NCBI RefSeq assembly: GCF_020866925.1
Contig: NZ_JAJGAK010000005.1
Span: forward strand, 118,562 to 182,561
Length of the DNA: 64,000 nucleotides
DNA from: Noviluteimonas lactosilytica
GTDB lineage: Bacteria > Pseudomonadota > Gammaproteobacteria > Xanthomonadales > Xanthomonadaceae
Direction: 5' to 3'
Made by a program: the position numbers and the translations under genes. This document shows, one piece after another, positions 46,387 to 55,979 of this stretch. The notes beneath the pieces were generated by a model. The model was not told the origin of the DNA, did no database searches, and worked only from the letters and a program-made list of their open reading frames with translations. Every line of letters begins with the position of its first letter. Position 1 is the first letter of the stretch.

Positions 46387-46926
46387 GTGTCCACTACGAG
46401 TGTCCGCTTTCCGCAGTCCATCCGCGTGCTGCACTGGCTAATGGCCCTTCTTGTCTTGGCCGTGTATCTCCTGGTCGAGCAGCGCGGGCTGTTCCCGCGC
46501 GGTAGCTCCGGTCGCGCTGGAATGATGCAAGGTCACTACTGGGTGGGCCTGTCGATCCTCCTGCTTGCCTTCTGGCGGATGATCGAACGCATGCGGAACG
46601 CCGCCCCACCCATTGCCCCAGCGCTTCCCACTTGGCAGACCTCGACATCGAAGGTTTTGCACGCCGCGCTCTACGCATTTTTCGTTTTGATGCCGCTGCT
46701 CGGGCTCGCCACAGCTTGGAGCGACGGCAAACAAGTGATCGTGCCATTTACCAATGTCGCGCTGCCGGCATTGCTGCCCGAGAACGAAGCGTTGGCGCAC
46801 CAACTGGAGTCCCTGCACGGCACCATCGGAGAGGCGTTCTACTGGGTGATCGGCGCGCACATCATCGCAGCGCTGTGGCATCACTTTGGTCGTCGCGATG
46901 ACGCCCTCCGCCGCATGCTCTGGTAA
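46387..46926 (+). CDS. Cytochrome b561
   Basis: Four-helix diheme membrane cytochrome that shuttles electrons between the quinone pool and periplasmic acceptors, 179 residues. The GTG start reads MSTTSVRFPQSIRVLHWLMA. Candidate heme ligands are His16 in VLHW, His50 in MQGHYWVG, His in VLHAALY, and the late His pair in HIIAALWHHF. TM segments at about 14-32, 48-66, 92-110 and 138-160. Standalone gene, convergent with the VIT gene at 20 nt. Confidence 0.88.
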   Translation: MSTTSVRFPQSIRVLHWLMALLVLAVYLLVEQRGLFPRGSSGRAGMMQGHYWVGLSILLLAFWRMIERMRNAAPPIAPALPTWQTSTSKVLHAALYAFFVLMPLLGLATAWSDGKQVIVPFTNVALPALLPENEALAHQLESLHGTIGEAFYWVIGAHIIAALWHHFGRRDDALRRMLW

Positions 46927-46946
46927 CACGCGGCGCTACCGGGCCT

Positions 46947-47639
46947 TCAGATTGCCGTTCCGAACAGACGGCCGACGCCGGCGGTGAGTGCCAGCGCGAG
47001 CGCGCCCCAAAAAGCCACGCGAAGCGCTCCCTTCCTGATGGATGCGCCTCCTGCATAGGCCGCAAGGCCACCCAGCCCAAGCAATGCCACCAACGTCGAG
47101 GCCGTGATGTAGAGCGCGGCCTCCGACCCGGACGCAAGCGCCACGGCAATCGGAAGCGCAGCGCCAAGCGCGAAGGACATTGCCGACGCGATGGCCGCCT
47201 GCGCTGGCCGCGCGCGGAGTGTTTCGGTAATGCCGAGTTCGTCCCGGACATGAGCGCCGAGGGCGTCATGCGCCATGAGTCGATCGGCGACGCGGACCGC
47301 CAGGTCTTCATCGAGCCCACGGTTGCGGTAGATCGCGACGAGCTCCGCGCGTTCCAATTCCGGTTGCGTTTCCAGCTCCGTGGTCTCGCGCATGATGTCC
47401 GCGCGCTCGGTGTCGGCTTGCGACTGGACCGAAACGTACTCGCCCGCGGCCATCGACATTGCACCCGCAACCAATCCAGCGATGCCTGCTGTTAACACTG
47501 CAGATGCAGATGCGCCTGTCGCCGATACACCAACCATCAAGCTGGCGGTTGAGATCACGCCATCATTCGCGCCCAGCACGGCAGCACGAAGCCAGCCGAT
47601 TCGCGAGGCCTTGTGCCACTCGGCATGAAGATGCGGCAT
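46947..47639 (-). CDS. VIT1/CCC1-family Fe/Mn transporter
   Basis: 230 residues, five TM helices (WLRAAVLGANDGVISTASLM is the conserved first helix with GANDG). A hydrophilic acidic middle (about 78-140) of the family type is present (TERADIMRETTELETQPELE). VIT/CCC1 proteins move Fe2+ or Mn2+ out of the cytosol. Single gene. Confidence 0.87.
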   Translation of the reverse strand: MPHLHAEWHKASRIGWLRAAVLGANDGVISTASLMVGVSATGASASAVLTAGIAGLVAGAMSMAAGEYVSVQSQADTERADIMRETTELETQPELERAELVAIYRNRGLDEDLAVRVADRLMAHDALGAHVRDELGITETLRARPAQAAIASAMSFALGAALPIAVALASGSEAALYITASTLVALLGLGGLAAYAGGASIRKGALRVAFWGALALALTAGVGRLFGTAI

Positions 47640-47749
47640 TAGGACTCTCCCTGCCCCAACTGGAGCGGGGCTAATGCTAGCGGAGAGAATCAGTTTTCTG
47701 GTTCGACTTCGCGACTACGTAGCTCCGCGGCTGCCGGGGACGGTCCCCG

Positions 47750-47780
47750 AGTGTCCGCTATCGGCCCAATAGCGGACACA
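47750..47780. repeat. Palindromic repeat copy 9
   Basis: GAGTGTCCGCTATCGGCCC and AATAGCGGACAC. Both arms intact; GTGTCCGCTAT and ATAGCGGACAC are perfect inverses. Confidence 0.88.
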
Positions 47781-47838
47781 ATGCCCGGGAGCAATTTTGC
47801 GGCTGTCGAACTGGGCGAATCGGCCTGACGGGCAACAC

Positions 47839-48453
47839 CTAATTGCCAGGATGCGGCGGCCAGGCAAGCCCCCATCGAATGGCTGCGCCCCGCAATGCAA
47901 ACCCCGCGCTCACCCCCAAGATCGCAGGCAATGGCGCAGCGAGACCAGCCCAGCCGAGGCCTACATAAAGCAAGGATGCCGTCAGCGCGGGGGATACGTA
48001 CAGCTCATGACGCATCAAGATTGAGGGTACGCCCAACGTGATGTCTCTGACGACGCCCCCGGTGCATGCGGTGATGACACCTGCTGCCACTGCCGGGATC
48101 AAGGGCACGCCAAACTGGATAGCCTTGCTAGCGCCGTACACCGAATAAACAGCAAGGCCTGCGGCATCGAACCACTCCAGCGCGCGATCCGGCCACCACC
48201 GAAGTGGCACTAGCCAGGCAGCAAGGGCGACGGCAACACACAGCAGAACGGGCGACGCATCGTGCATCCAGAACACGGGCGCGTCGATGAGCAGGTCCCG
48301 AAGCGTTCCACCGCCAACTGCCGTCACAAGCGCAAAAAAACACGCGCTAATAAGGTCGACGCGTTTTCGCACCGCGACAAGCACGCCTGTGACTGCGAAG
48401 ACCGCAAGGCCAGCGATGTCGAGCAAGCGAATAAGCGGTACGAGTTCGTGCAT
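47839..48453 (-). CDS. Trimeric intracellular cation channel (YadS/UPF0126) family protein
   Basis: 204 residues with about seven TM helices formed by a duplicated three-helix unit. VGGGTLRDLLIDAPVFWMHD and TGGVVRDITLGVPSILMRH are the two family repeats with GGG.RD motifs. Prokaryotic TRIC proteins pass K+ or other monovalent ions. Lies 27 nt downstream of the AspT-like gene on the same strand and is likely co-transcribed. Confidence 0.9.
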   Translation of the reverse strand: MHELVPLIRLLDIAGLAVFAVTGVLVAVRKRVDLISACFFALVTAVGGGTLRDLLIDAPVFWMHDASPVLLCVAVALAAWLVPLRWWPDRALEWFDAAGLAVYSVYGASKAIQFGVPLIPAVAAGVITACTGGVVRDITLGVPSILMRHELYVSPALTASLLYVGLGWAGLAAPLPAILGVSAGFALRGAAIRWGLAWPPHPGN

Positions 48454-48480
48454 CCGGGTCCTTGGGCCGCTGGCTTGCCT

Positions 48481-50169
48481 CTATCTCATCACCAGCACCA
48501 TGACCGTCCCCCAGGTCGTCAGGAGGACGTGTGCAATGGCAACGGCTCCCGAATAACCGATAACTGCAACCGGGCTTCCTGACTTTTCTTGCACCGCGGC
48601 CAAGCCCGCGGTGAAGGTCTGCGCACCGGAGATCGCGCCAAGCAACAGAAGCGGGTCAATGCCAAGCACTTTGCGGCCGAACCACAAGCCGAAGAGGAGC
48701 GGCATGAATGTCACCACCGCGCCACCGAAGAACAAGCCGATGCCGGACTCGCGCAGCGCGGCGAGGAAGTGCGGCCCTGCACCTAGGCCCACCATCGCGA
48801 CGAAGGCCGCCAAGCCGAACGACTGCATAAACTTCACCGCGGCATCGGGCACGCGCCCGAACAACGGCCGACGACCGCGGATGTGACCGACCGCCAATCC
48901 CACGAGCAGCGCGCCGATGCTGGTGCCGAGCCCGATGTGGATACCCGCGACGGTGACAGCCGCCACGATGCCGAGCAATGCACCGACGAAGATCGCGAAG
49001 CCGACGACCGTGAAGTCGGTGGCATCGGTCGGACGGATGATCTGGCCGAGTGCGTCGGCCGCGCGCTCGACGCGACGCTCCACGCCCACAAGAAGCAGCA
49101 CGTCGCCGCGTTCCACCGTTGTCTGCGTGCCGATGGGCATCTCCTGCCCGCCGCGCTGGATGCGGCGCAGGAACACCGCGTCGAAGTCGTCGTGCGCCGC
49201 GATTTCGCCCAGCGTGCGTCCTGCCCATTGCGGTTTGCTGACGAACACTTCATGCGATGCGATCGGAATATCCAACAGCGTCGCATCGTCGACTTCATCG
49301 CCACGCGGGCCCACGATGTCCACCAGCGCCTCGCGTCGCCCGCCGACAGCGATGTGGTCTCCCGCAAGGATCTTCGTGTCTTCCTGCACGTCGAAGACCT
49401 TGCCGTCCCGACGGATGCGGTGGACGAACAACCGGGTCCCTTCAATGAGCCGCTCGGCGGCGTCCACAGTGAGGCCGACAACGCGCGCGCCTTCGGGCAC
49501 GAGATAGGCGCGCGTTTCGAACGGTTGCCACGCGGCGCGGATCCCCTGGCGTTGACGCTTGATGCCGTACTTCGCTTCGACTTCCAGAGCGTGAGTCGCC
49601 AGGTCGATGCGCAGCAACTTCGGACCGATGAGGGTGCAAGTGAGGATGACGCCGAGTGCGCCCACGAGGTAGCACAGCGCATCGGCGACGCCGACGTGCG
49701 CCGCGTAGAGCTCCTTGGTGGGCGCATCGAGCGGCAAGGCCTGGATGGCTTCGGTTGCCGTGCCCATCGCGGGGGATTCGGTGAGCGCCCCTGACAGCAT
49801 GCCCGCCGAGAGGCCTGGATCAAGCCCAAGGATCTTCGCTGTGATAATCGCGGTGACCAGGCCGACTATCGGCATGCAGGCGCCCAGCACCGCGAACCGC
49901 CAACCTTCGCCCTTCATCGCGGACAAGAATCGGGGCCCTACTTCGTAGCCGATGCCGAACATGAACAACAGGAAGACCAGCGACTTGGCTGTCGACGCCA
50001 CTGGCACTTCGAACAGCCATCCGAGCACCATGCCCGCGATCAGCGACCCCGTGACCCCGCCCAGCGAGAACCCGCGCACGCGAACGCTTCCTACCGCGTA
50101 GCCGATGCCGAGCGCGAGGAATACAGCGATCTCCGGGTACCGGCCGAACGTCGACGTCAGCCACTCCAT
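48481..50169 (-). CDS. AspT/YidE-family antiporter with TrkA-C domains
   Basis: 562 residues with two 5-helix blocks and two RCK/TrkA-C domains in between (about 200-385). Typical segments: FMFGIGYEVGPRF, GALTESPAMGTATEAI, GPHFLAAL and GAISGAQTFTAGLAAVQE. Characterised members are aspartate:alanine exchangers, but the substrate of YidE-type members is open. Complete length for the family. Confidence 0.9.
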   Translation of the reverse strand: MEWLTSTFGRYPEIAVFLALGIGYAVGSVRVRGFSLGGVTGSLIAGMVLGWLFEVPVASTAKSLVFLLFMFGIGYEVGPRFLSAMKGEGWRFAVLGACMPIVGLVTAIITAKILGLDPGLSAGMLSGALTESPAMGTATEAIQALPLDAPTKELYAAHVGVADALCYLVGALGVILTCTLIGPKLLRIDLATHALEVEAKYGIKRQRQGIRAAWQPFETRAYLVPEGARVVGLTVDAAERLIEGTRLFVHRIRRDGKVFDVQEDTKILAGDHIAVGGRREALVDIVGPRGDEVDDATLLDIPIASHEVFVSKPQWAGRTLGEIAAHDDFDAVFLRRIQRGGQEMPIGTQTTVERGDVLLLVGVERRVERAADALGQIIRPTDATDFTVVGFAIFVGALLGIVAAVTVAGIHIGLGTSIGALLVGLAVGHIRGRRPLFGRVPDAAVKFMQSFGLAAFVAMVGLGAGPHFLAALRESGIGLFFGGAVVTFMPLLFGLWFGRKVLGIDPLLLLGAISGAQTFTAGLAAVQEKSGSPVAVIGYSGAVAIAHVLLTTWGTVMVLVMR

Positions 50170-50283
50170 GCGAGCTCCTTCAGACTCGGTGGTCGTATCC
50201 GGTCTACGAAGTCCCCGGATGCTGACGCTGCAAAAAACTAGCGTCCATTGGCCCTAGGCCCAATCCGCAGCGGATGAGCTTCC

Positions 50284-50383
50284 GATGTCCGCTTTGGGTC
50301 GAAAGCGGACATTCGGCGGCCCAGTCAACTGCCGGGGTGACAGCCGGTCACTGAGTGACCGCTTTCGACCCAAAGCGGACATT
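50284..50383. repeat. Long composite palindromic element, copy 2
   Basis: Left unit ATGTCCGCTTTGGGTCG plus AAAGCGGACATT (50285-50313) and right unit GACCGCTTTCGACCCAAAG plus CGGACATT (50357-50383) flank GGTCACTGAGTGACC. As in copy 1, the ends are inverse to each other. This copy has both units intact. Confidence 0.85.
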
Positions 50384-50407
50384 GCAAGTACGCGCCATAC
50401 TGTGCCG

Positions 50408-50875
50408 ATGAAAAGTCATCGATGGTCCCTTTGCGTCAGCTTGGCCTTGGCCGCGAGCCCCGCATTCGCAGGATGCGGTCTGCCGGAAATCACGGGCTCA
50501 CGTGCACTGCATGAATTCCTGAGCCTTCGCGCCGTCGAAGTCGTCCGCCGGGCAGCAAACCCGGATGACCAGCTCGCGGTGCTAGTCGCTCCATCCGCAA
50601 GTTTTTCTCTCGGCGGTGGTGACGTAGGCCGTCCGTTGGGAACGGGCGTTGACGGTGCTCGGGAACTCGCACGAACCATGAAGGCGGACACTTATCGCTT
50701 CCTGGGGTGGGACTACATGGACATGCCTGCTGATGCGTGCTCAAAGCGCAAGGTCGAAGTCGAGTTCATCGACAACCAAAGCAAGAGCGTGTCTCGTGTG
50801 GAGTTCACGTTCGAAGCGGGTCTTGTGGTGAGCGCCGAGGGTTGGGAACGATCGTTCGAAACTGGTCAGTTGTAG
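50408..50875 (+). CDS. Exported hypothetical protein
   Basis: 155 residues. Signal peptide about 1-21 (SLALAASPAFAG). Mature part has a Cys at the processing site (AGCGLP), so lipidation is possible but the lipobox is poor. Contains GWDYMDMPADACSKRKVEVE and a strand-rich end, similar to small NTF2- or jelly-roll-type periplasmic proteins. Family not recognised. It starts 25 nt after the composite palindromic element. Confidence 0.6.
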   Translation: MKSHRWSLCVSLALAASPAFAGCGLPEITGSRALHEFLSLRAVEVVRRAANPDDQLAVLVAPSASFSLGGGDVGRPLGTGVDGARELARTMKADTYRFLGWDYMDMPADACSKRKVEVEFIDNQSKSVSRVEFTFEAGLVVSAEGWERSFETGQL

Positions 50876-50894
50876 ACCCGCATCTGTCGTCGCG

Positions 50895-50923
50895 AGTGTC
50901 CGCTTCTGGCCGATAGCGGACAT
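50895..50923. repeat. Palindromic repeat copy 10
   Basis: AGTGTCCGCTTCTGGCC and GATAGCGGACATTT. Confidence 0.85.
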
Positions 50924-50968
50924 TTGCGGTCCCCGGCCCAAGTCGCCCACAAGGAGCGAAGCGAGATA

Positions 50969-51703
50969 TCAGTTTCGCACCTGCGTGATGCTGTACTTTT
51001 CCACGCCTTCGGACTTCGATAGCTCGTTGGCGAGTAGGGCAGGCGACAACGCGCGTGAACGCTCCAATGCGATGGCGGCGAAGCGCCACTCCGTGCGGTT
51101 GTCGGCATACGCGATCGTGAGGCTGTCGTGGATGAAGCGGTAGCCGCGCGCGCGCGCGATGGCCACGATTTCGTCGATGCTGGGTTGGTAGCCAACCTTG
51201 AATGTCAACACAAGGTCCACCGTGTTTCGCCCGGGCAGCCATCGCTCGAATCCGCGCAACAACGACATCGACAATCAAAGGACCGCGAAGATCGTCGCCG
51301 CTGCGTGGAAGCCGGCGCCGAACAACACGCCGACCGCGGACACGGCCCAGATGGAAGCGGCCGTCGCCAGTCCGCGCACACTCAGCCCGTCCTTGATGAT
51401 CACGCCCGCGCACAGGAAACCGATGCCGGTGACGACGCCCTGCACGATGCGCGTCGGGTCTGCAGGGAACGCGGCGTGCATGCCGCCGTACCACATCGAC
51501 GAGAATCCGACGACGACGACCAGCGCCGCCGACGACATGCACACCAGCCCATACGTGCGCATGCCCGCGGCGCGACCGTGGTACGAGCGCTCGTAGCCCA
51601 CGAGCATGCCGAGTCCCAACGCGCCGAGCAGCGTGAGAACGATCGACACATCCGCCTGGAAGACCGGGTTGTTCCAGAAATGCGGGAGAGAAGCAGGCGA
51701 CAT
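50969..51703 (-). pseudogene. MgtC/SapB-family membrane protein split by an in-frame stop
   Basis: The first 142 codons (51703 to 51278) encode the complete MgtC membrane domain with conserved GMLVGYERSYHGRAAGMRTY and VVTGIGFLCAGVI. A TGA follows at 51275-51277. The same frame continues without another stop to 50969 and encodes the usual cytosolic ACT-like domain (LLRGFERWLPGR onward, about 100 codons). One sense-to-stop change therefore separates the two halves. Re-initiation at the TTG or ATG right after the stop could make two subunits; otherwise this is a recent pseudogene. Last gene of the minus-strand PLD-hydrolase-mgtC operon. Confidence 0.85.
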
Positions 51704-51712
51704 GGCGTGGCC

Positions 51713-53206
51713 TCACTCGCGAAGGATGCGCAGGACTTCAGCGATTGCCTGCGGGCTCTCGTGGAGCTGGTGTCCCGATTCGACGACGAGGGATGACGTT
51801 GCGCCTGGAATCATGGCGCTGTCGAGCGGGACGACGCCGTCGGTCGTGCGTCCGGGTAACACGGCTGCGATCGTGTGGTACGGAATGCCTGCTGGCGGCA
51901 TCAACGTTTCGGTTGCCCGGCGAACGGGCTGCTCCGACTGGAGCGTGATGATGCTGTTGACCCAGCCCTGCTCGAGGACTTCGCGCATCTCGGGGCGGAG
52001 TGCGGATGAGTTCGCGTGGGCGATTCGGCGCATCGCTTGCACTTCGATGGCGCGCCGGCCCACGAAATCGCCGGTCATGCGCCCCAGCATCGTCGCGGCC
52101 TCCGGGCTTCCGCGATGCGGCGCAGCGAGGAAGATCGCGCGCGATACGCCCGGATACGGGGTGAAGAAGAAGACCTGCTTGATGACGTCCAGGTCTTCCG
52201 CACTCGCATCCAGCACTTCTGGCGGAACGAGGAAGGCCGCGTTCCATGGCACGACTCCGCTTTCGACGCACAGCAAGCGGGCCACCACGCCGCCCATGCT
52301 GTGGCCGATCAGTACGGTGCCCGAGTGCGCCCTGTGGTTGCCTGCCGGATCGAGCGTGCGCCAAGCGTCGTCGAGGAAGCATTGGATGCGCAGGCGCGCC
52401 GCGAGCAACGGCGCATCCGTTTGATGGAGAACATGCCAGACCTGGTAGCGCGCTCGGATGTCTTCATCATCCCAGATGGCATTGGTCAGGCGCGCCCAGA
52501 TCAGCGGGTTGCTGCCGAGTCCATGGATCATGATCAGCGGGCGTTTGCGGGGATCGTAATCCTCGAGCAAGTACAGGCCCGATCGGCGTTCGATTTGCTT
52601 GCCGCCCAGCAGGCCCCAAATGCCGACGCGCTCGAGCTTCGAGATCTCCATTGCCCATGCGTACGCGGCGGACGTGTCGCTCGCGAGCGAAAATCGACGG
52701 GCGCCGATCGAGATGTTGTCGAGCTTGAGCGGATCGGCCAGCACCAGTCGCGGCGTTGCATCCACATGCGCCGCGTCGGGTTCGATCCACGCGGTGAGGT
52801 TTCGAAACGCCCCCGATTGCGGTGTGAGCCTATCCATCGAAGACGTTGCACTTCGCGACGCCAACACGGCAACCGGCACGCCAAACCCCTCGCGACCATG
52901 ACGTTGACCGTCGAACGCGCGCATCGATACGTCCTGCGCACTCCGCATGCGCAGCGGGAACCGCAGTTGCTCGGATACGTTGCGAAACTCGACCTGCAGA
53001 TCGCCATCGCTTGTCCTCAGCGGGCCCGGGGACCACCCAGCGGGTTGCTGCCGCAGTAACGCCGCCAATACCTCGGCGGTCGCCCGCGTCGCATCGACTG
53101 CCGCTGTATCGGACACGCCGGTGTCGTCGGAATCCATCGCCCGGTACGCGTCGATCGCACGGCGCATCCACGCTTGCATCGAGTCGTCGGCGAAGCAGGG
53201 CGTCAT
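51713..53206 (-). CDS. Alpha/beta hydrolase (lipase/esterase type)
   Basis: 497 residues. An N-terminal domain of about 250 residues of unknown fold precedes a lipase-like domain with MIHGLGSNPLIW (oxyanion region) and the nucleophile elbow GHSMGG; a late Asp in RTTDGVVPLDSA and His in VVESGHQLHES complete the triad. No signal peptide is apparent. It lies 10 nt downstream of the PLD gene and 9 nt before mgtC, so one transcript is likely. Substrate unknown, membrane lipids are a guess from context. Confidence 0.82.
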   Translation of the reverse strand: MTPCFADDSMQAWMRRAIDAYRAMDSDDTGVSDTAAVDATRATAEVLAALLRQQPAGWSPGPLRTSDGDLQVEFRNVSEQLRFPLRMRSAQDVSMRAFDGQRHGREGFGVPVAVLASRSATSSMDRLTPQSGAFRNLTAWIEPDAAHVDATPRLVLADPLKLDNISIGARRFSLASDTSAAYAWAMEISKLERVGIWGLLGGKQIERRSGLYLLEDYDPRKRPLIMIHGLGSNPLIWARLTNAIWDDEDIRARYQVWHVLHQTDAPLLAARLRIQCFLDDAWRTLDPAGNHRAHSGTVLIGHSMGGVVARLLCVESGVVPWNAAFLVPPEVLDASAEDLDVIKQVFFFTPYPGVSRAIFLAAPHRGSPEAATMLGRMTGDFVGRRAIEVQAMRRIAHANSSALRPEMREVLEQGWVNSIITLQSEQPVRRATETLMPPAGIPYHTIAAVLPGRTTDGVVPLDSAMIPGATSSLVVESGHQLHESPQAIAEVLRILRE

Positions 53207-53216
53207 GGTTGCGCCG

Positions 53217-54773
53217 CTACAACTGCGATTCGATCGGCAACCAGCCCGACACGCGCACGAGGGCGCGTCTCCAGAAGCCTGCATCGGGTTCGCTGTCGAG
53301 TTCGACGGGAGCGCGCTGGGTGCCGTCGATCCAGCGCAGTTCGCCTTGCTTGTCCTGGTACACGCGATAGCTGAAGTCCGGGCCGCTCAGGCGCAGGTAT
53401 TCGTCGCGCAGTTGCGAGGCCAACACAGGATCATCGAACAGCACGCCCATCTCGGTGTTGAGGGTCTTCGAACGCGGGTCGACGTTGAACGAACCGACGA
53501 AGCCACGCTCGCCGTCCAGCACGAAGGCCTTGGTGTGGAGGCTTGCCCGCGTGCCGATGAAGGTCGGCGCTGTTCGCTCGTGCGAACTCGCGCGCAACTC
53601 ATGCAGGTCCACGCCCAGGCGAACCAGGCGGCTTCGGTATGCCGCGTATCCACTATGCACGGCATAGACATCGGTCGCGGCCAGCGAGTTGGTGACGATG
53701 CCCACGCGCGCACCACGATGCCGCAACGTGGCGAGCATCGACGCCCCGTCTTCGCCCGGCACGAAGTAGGGCGAGATCACCAAGGCCTCATCGCGCGCAG
53801 CGGAAATTTTCGAAGTGAGCCTCGATATGAGCCATCCGCTGCGATCGTCGCTCGCCCATTTCATCGGCGGATCGGCGACGACCTCGATGTTCGCACTCCA
53901 GCGAGGATGGAGTGCACTGTTGTAGTAGTCGCGCACCAACCGGGAAGCGGCGACGCGATCGAGATAGCGCCGCGCGCCTTCGCTGCGGGCATCGCGCATG
54001 ACGTCGCCAAGCAGGGCGCGCAGCGCTTCCGGATGCCTTGCGCCCAGCGTTGCGACAGGGACGGCCGCGGCGCTGTTCCAGTACGCGTCGAAGGCGGCGC
54101 TTGCTTGTTGTGCCGCCGGCCCGAGCAGGAGCAAATCGAGGTCGCGGAAGTTCACCTCGGCATCGGCGCTGAAATACTGCTCGCCGATGTTGCGCCCGCC
54201 GACGATGGCGACGCGGCCATCTGCGATCCACGCCTTGTTGTGCATGCGGTGGTTCATGCTGACCATGCGCCGAATGAGTTCGAACGCGCGGCCGACGTCC
54301 TCGCGGTTGCGAAACGGGTTGTACAGGCGCAGCTCGATGTTGGGATGCGCATCGAGCGCGAGCAGGTACGGATCGAGGCCCCGCGCGTTCATGTCGTCGA
54401 GCAGGATCCGCACGCGCACGCCGCGCTCCGCTGCGTCCTGGATTTCGCTCGCCACCAGGCGACCGGTCAGATCGTTGCGCCAGATGAAGTACTGCAGGTC
54501 GAGACTGCGGCCGGCCTTGCGCGCGGACAGTGCACGCGCCGCGAATGCATCGACGCCATCGACCAGGAAGATTGCACCGCTCTCGCCGGGATGCGCGGCC
54601 AGCAGCGGAGCCAGCTCGCGATCGATCTCGGTCTGCGCCGGCTGCAATGGAAGCGCTTGGCTTGGCGTGCCGGTGGCCCGCGGCGCGAGGCGGTTCGTGA
54701 GCAACACCGCGCCGCCAACGAGTACGAGCGCGACGAGGCAAGCAATGACAAGCCAGAAGGCCACGCGACGCAC
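53217..54773 (-). CDS. Phospholipase D-family protein (cardiolipin synthase-like)
   Basis: 518 residues with one N-terminal TM anchor (about 5-27) and two HKD motifs: HNKAWIAD with His178, Lys180, Asp185, and HTKAFVLD with His413. This layout matches ClsC/YmdC-type proteins which make cardiolipin or transfer phosphatidyl groups at the periplasmic face. First gene of a three-gene minus-strand operon. Confidence 0.9.
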   Translation of the reverse strand: MRRVAFWLVIACLVALVLVGGAVLLTNRLAPRATGTPSQALPLQPAQTEIDRELAPLLAAHPGESGAIFLVDGVDAFAARALSARKAGRSLDLQYFIWRNDLTGRLVASEIQDAAERGVRVRILLDDMNARGLDPYLLALDAHPNIELRLYNPFRNREDVGRAFELIRRMVSMNHRMHNKAWIADGRVAIVGGRNIGEQYFSADAEVNFRDLDLLLLGPAAQQASAAFDAYWNSAAAVPVATLGARHPEALRALLGDVMRDARSEGARRYLDRVAASRLVRDYYNSALHPRWSANIEVVADPPMKWASDDRSGWLISRLTSKISAARDEALVISPYFVPGEDGASMLATLRHRGARVGIVTNSLAATDVYAVHSGYAAYRSRLVRLGVDLHELRASSHERTAPTFIGTRASLHTKAFVLDGERGFVGSFNVDPRSKTLNTEMGVLFDDPVLASQLRDEYLRLSGPDFSYRVYQDKQGELRWIDGTQRAPVELDSEPDAGFWRRALVRVSGWLPIESQL

Positions 54774-55002
54774 CGCTTCATTCCAGGTCGTGTAGGAGGC
54801 GACAGCCGTTGCGGGTTACGCGGCAAGCGTACACCGCCGACACGCAACCCGAACGGGTGACATGACGCCTGTTTGCCGTGCGTTTCATGCACCGCCGTGA
54901 ACGCCTTCCGGGACGTACCGCGGCGTTGCCTTCCTCTCTACATTCGATCAGCGCCCGACGATGCCGGGTGCTCGAGAACGATGACTTCCTAGAGGATCGA
55001 AC

Positions 55003-55929
55003 ATGCTTTCCGTAATCAATACCTTGCGCCAAGGTAGCCCGCGGCCCGAAGAACTCGACGAGCTGGTGCCATCGCGATACGCGTTGCGGGTCGGCGAGAT
55101 CGACGTGCTGGTCATCAGCGATGGCGCGTTCCCGTTGCCCGCCACGACGTTGGCGACGAACGCCTCGCCCGACGATCTCGCGGCGTGGTTGGGCGACCAA
55201 CTGCAGCCGCTCGACGTGTACAAGTGGCCACTCAACGTGGTCGTCGTGCGCAGTGGCGATCGCACCGTGCTGATCGACGCGGGGATGGGCGATGAATACC
55301 CGGACGAGCCGCGTGCCGGCGGTTTGCTCGCGCATCGGCTCGAAGCGGCCGGCATCGACCCCGCTTCCGTGACCGACGTGGTACTCACGCACATGCACAT
55401 GGACCACATCGGTGGGTTGCTTGCCGACGGGCTCAAGAGTCGCTTGTGTCCGGATGTGCCGATCCACCTGGCGGCCGTGGAGGTCGACTTCTGGATGTCG
55501 CCCGACTTCTCGCGCAACACATTCGGCGGCTTCCCGGATGTACTGCGGTCGACCGCCAAACGCTTCGTTGACGAGTACGGAAGCCAGTTGCGTCCGTTCG
55601 ATACGGAATGCGAAGTGGCGCCCGGTGTTGTCGTACATCGCACCGGCGGGCACACACCGGGGCACAGCGTGGTACGCCTTACATCGGGCAGCGATCGGCT
55701 GACGTTCATCGGCGATGCCGTGTTTCCGGATCATTTCGCCCGCCCTGATTGGTTCAATGCGTTCGACCATGATCCCGAAGAGGCGGTGCGCGTTCGCACC
55801 GATCTGCTCACGGAACTGGCTGCAACCGGCGAACCCCTGGTGGCCACGCATCTGTCATTCCCTTCCGTCGGCCGCGTGGCGCTAGACGATGAAGGCTTTC
55901 GCTGGGTCCCGGCTACCTGGGAGTACTGA
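55003..55929 (+). CDS. Metallo-beta-lactamase-fold hydrolase
   Basis: 308 residues of the MBL superfamily. Zinc motif THMHMDHIGG with His130, His132, Asp134 and His135, and later HTPGHS and GDAVFPDH. Similar to the AHL-lactonase/quorum-quenching branch by motif layout, but also to many others, so no substrate is assigned. No signal peptide. A terminator follows. Confidence 0.87.
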   Translation: MLSVINTLRQGSPRPEELDELVPSRYALRVGEIDVLVISDGAFPLPATTLATNASPDDLAAWLGDQLQPLDVYKWPLNVVVVRSGDRTVLIDAGMGDEYPDEPRAGGLLAHRLEAAGIDPASVTDVVLTHMHMDHIGGLLADGLKSRLCPDVPIHLAAVEVDFWMSPDFSRNTFGGFPDVLRSTAKRFVDEYGSQLRPFDTECEVAPGVVVHRTGGHTPGHSVVRLTSGSDRLTFIGDAVFPDHFARPDWFNAFDHDPEEAVRVRTDLLTELAATGEPLVATHLSFPSVGRVALDDEGFRWVPATWEY

Positions 55930-55946
55930 TTCGAACGGAGCCTCGA

Positions 55947-55975
55947 AATGCCGGATCGCGGGATCCGGCATTTTT
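55947..55975. terminator. Terminator between MBL gene and ohr
   Basis: AATGCCGGATC and GATCCGGCATTTTT form an 11-bp stem with a short loop and a T run for the plus strand. Confidence 0.88.
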
Positions 55976-55979
55976 GTGT

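Noticed and set aside
46402..46413. GTGTCCGCTTTC inside the start of cytochrome b561 as a repeat copy
   Set aside because: Only 12 bp of the left arm, no right arm, and it is coding sequence; probably chance.
51275..51277. TGA in mgtC as a selenocysteine codon
   Set aside because: No Cys or Sec is expected at this position in the MgtC family, and no Sec insertion hairpin is evident directly downstream; a nonsense change is simpler.
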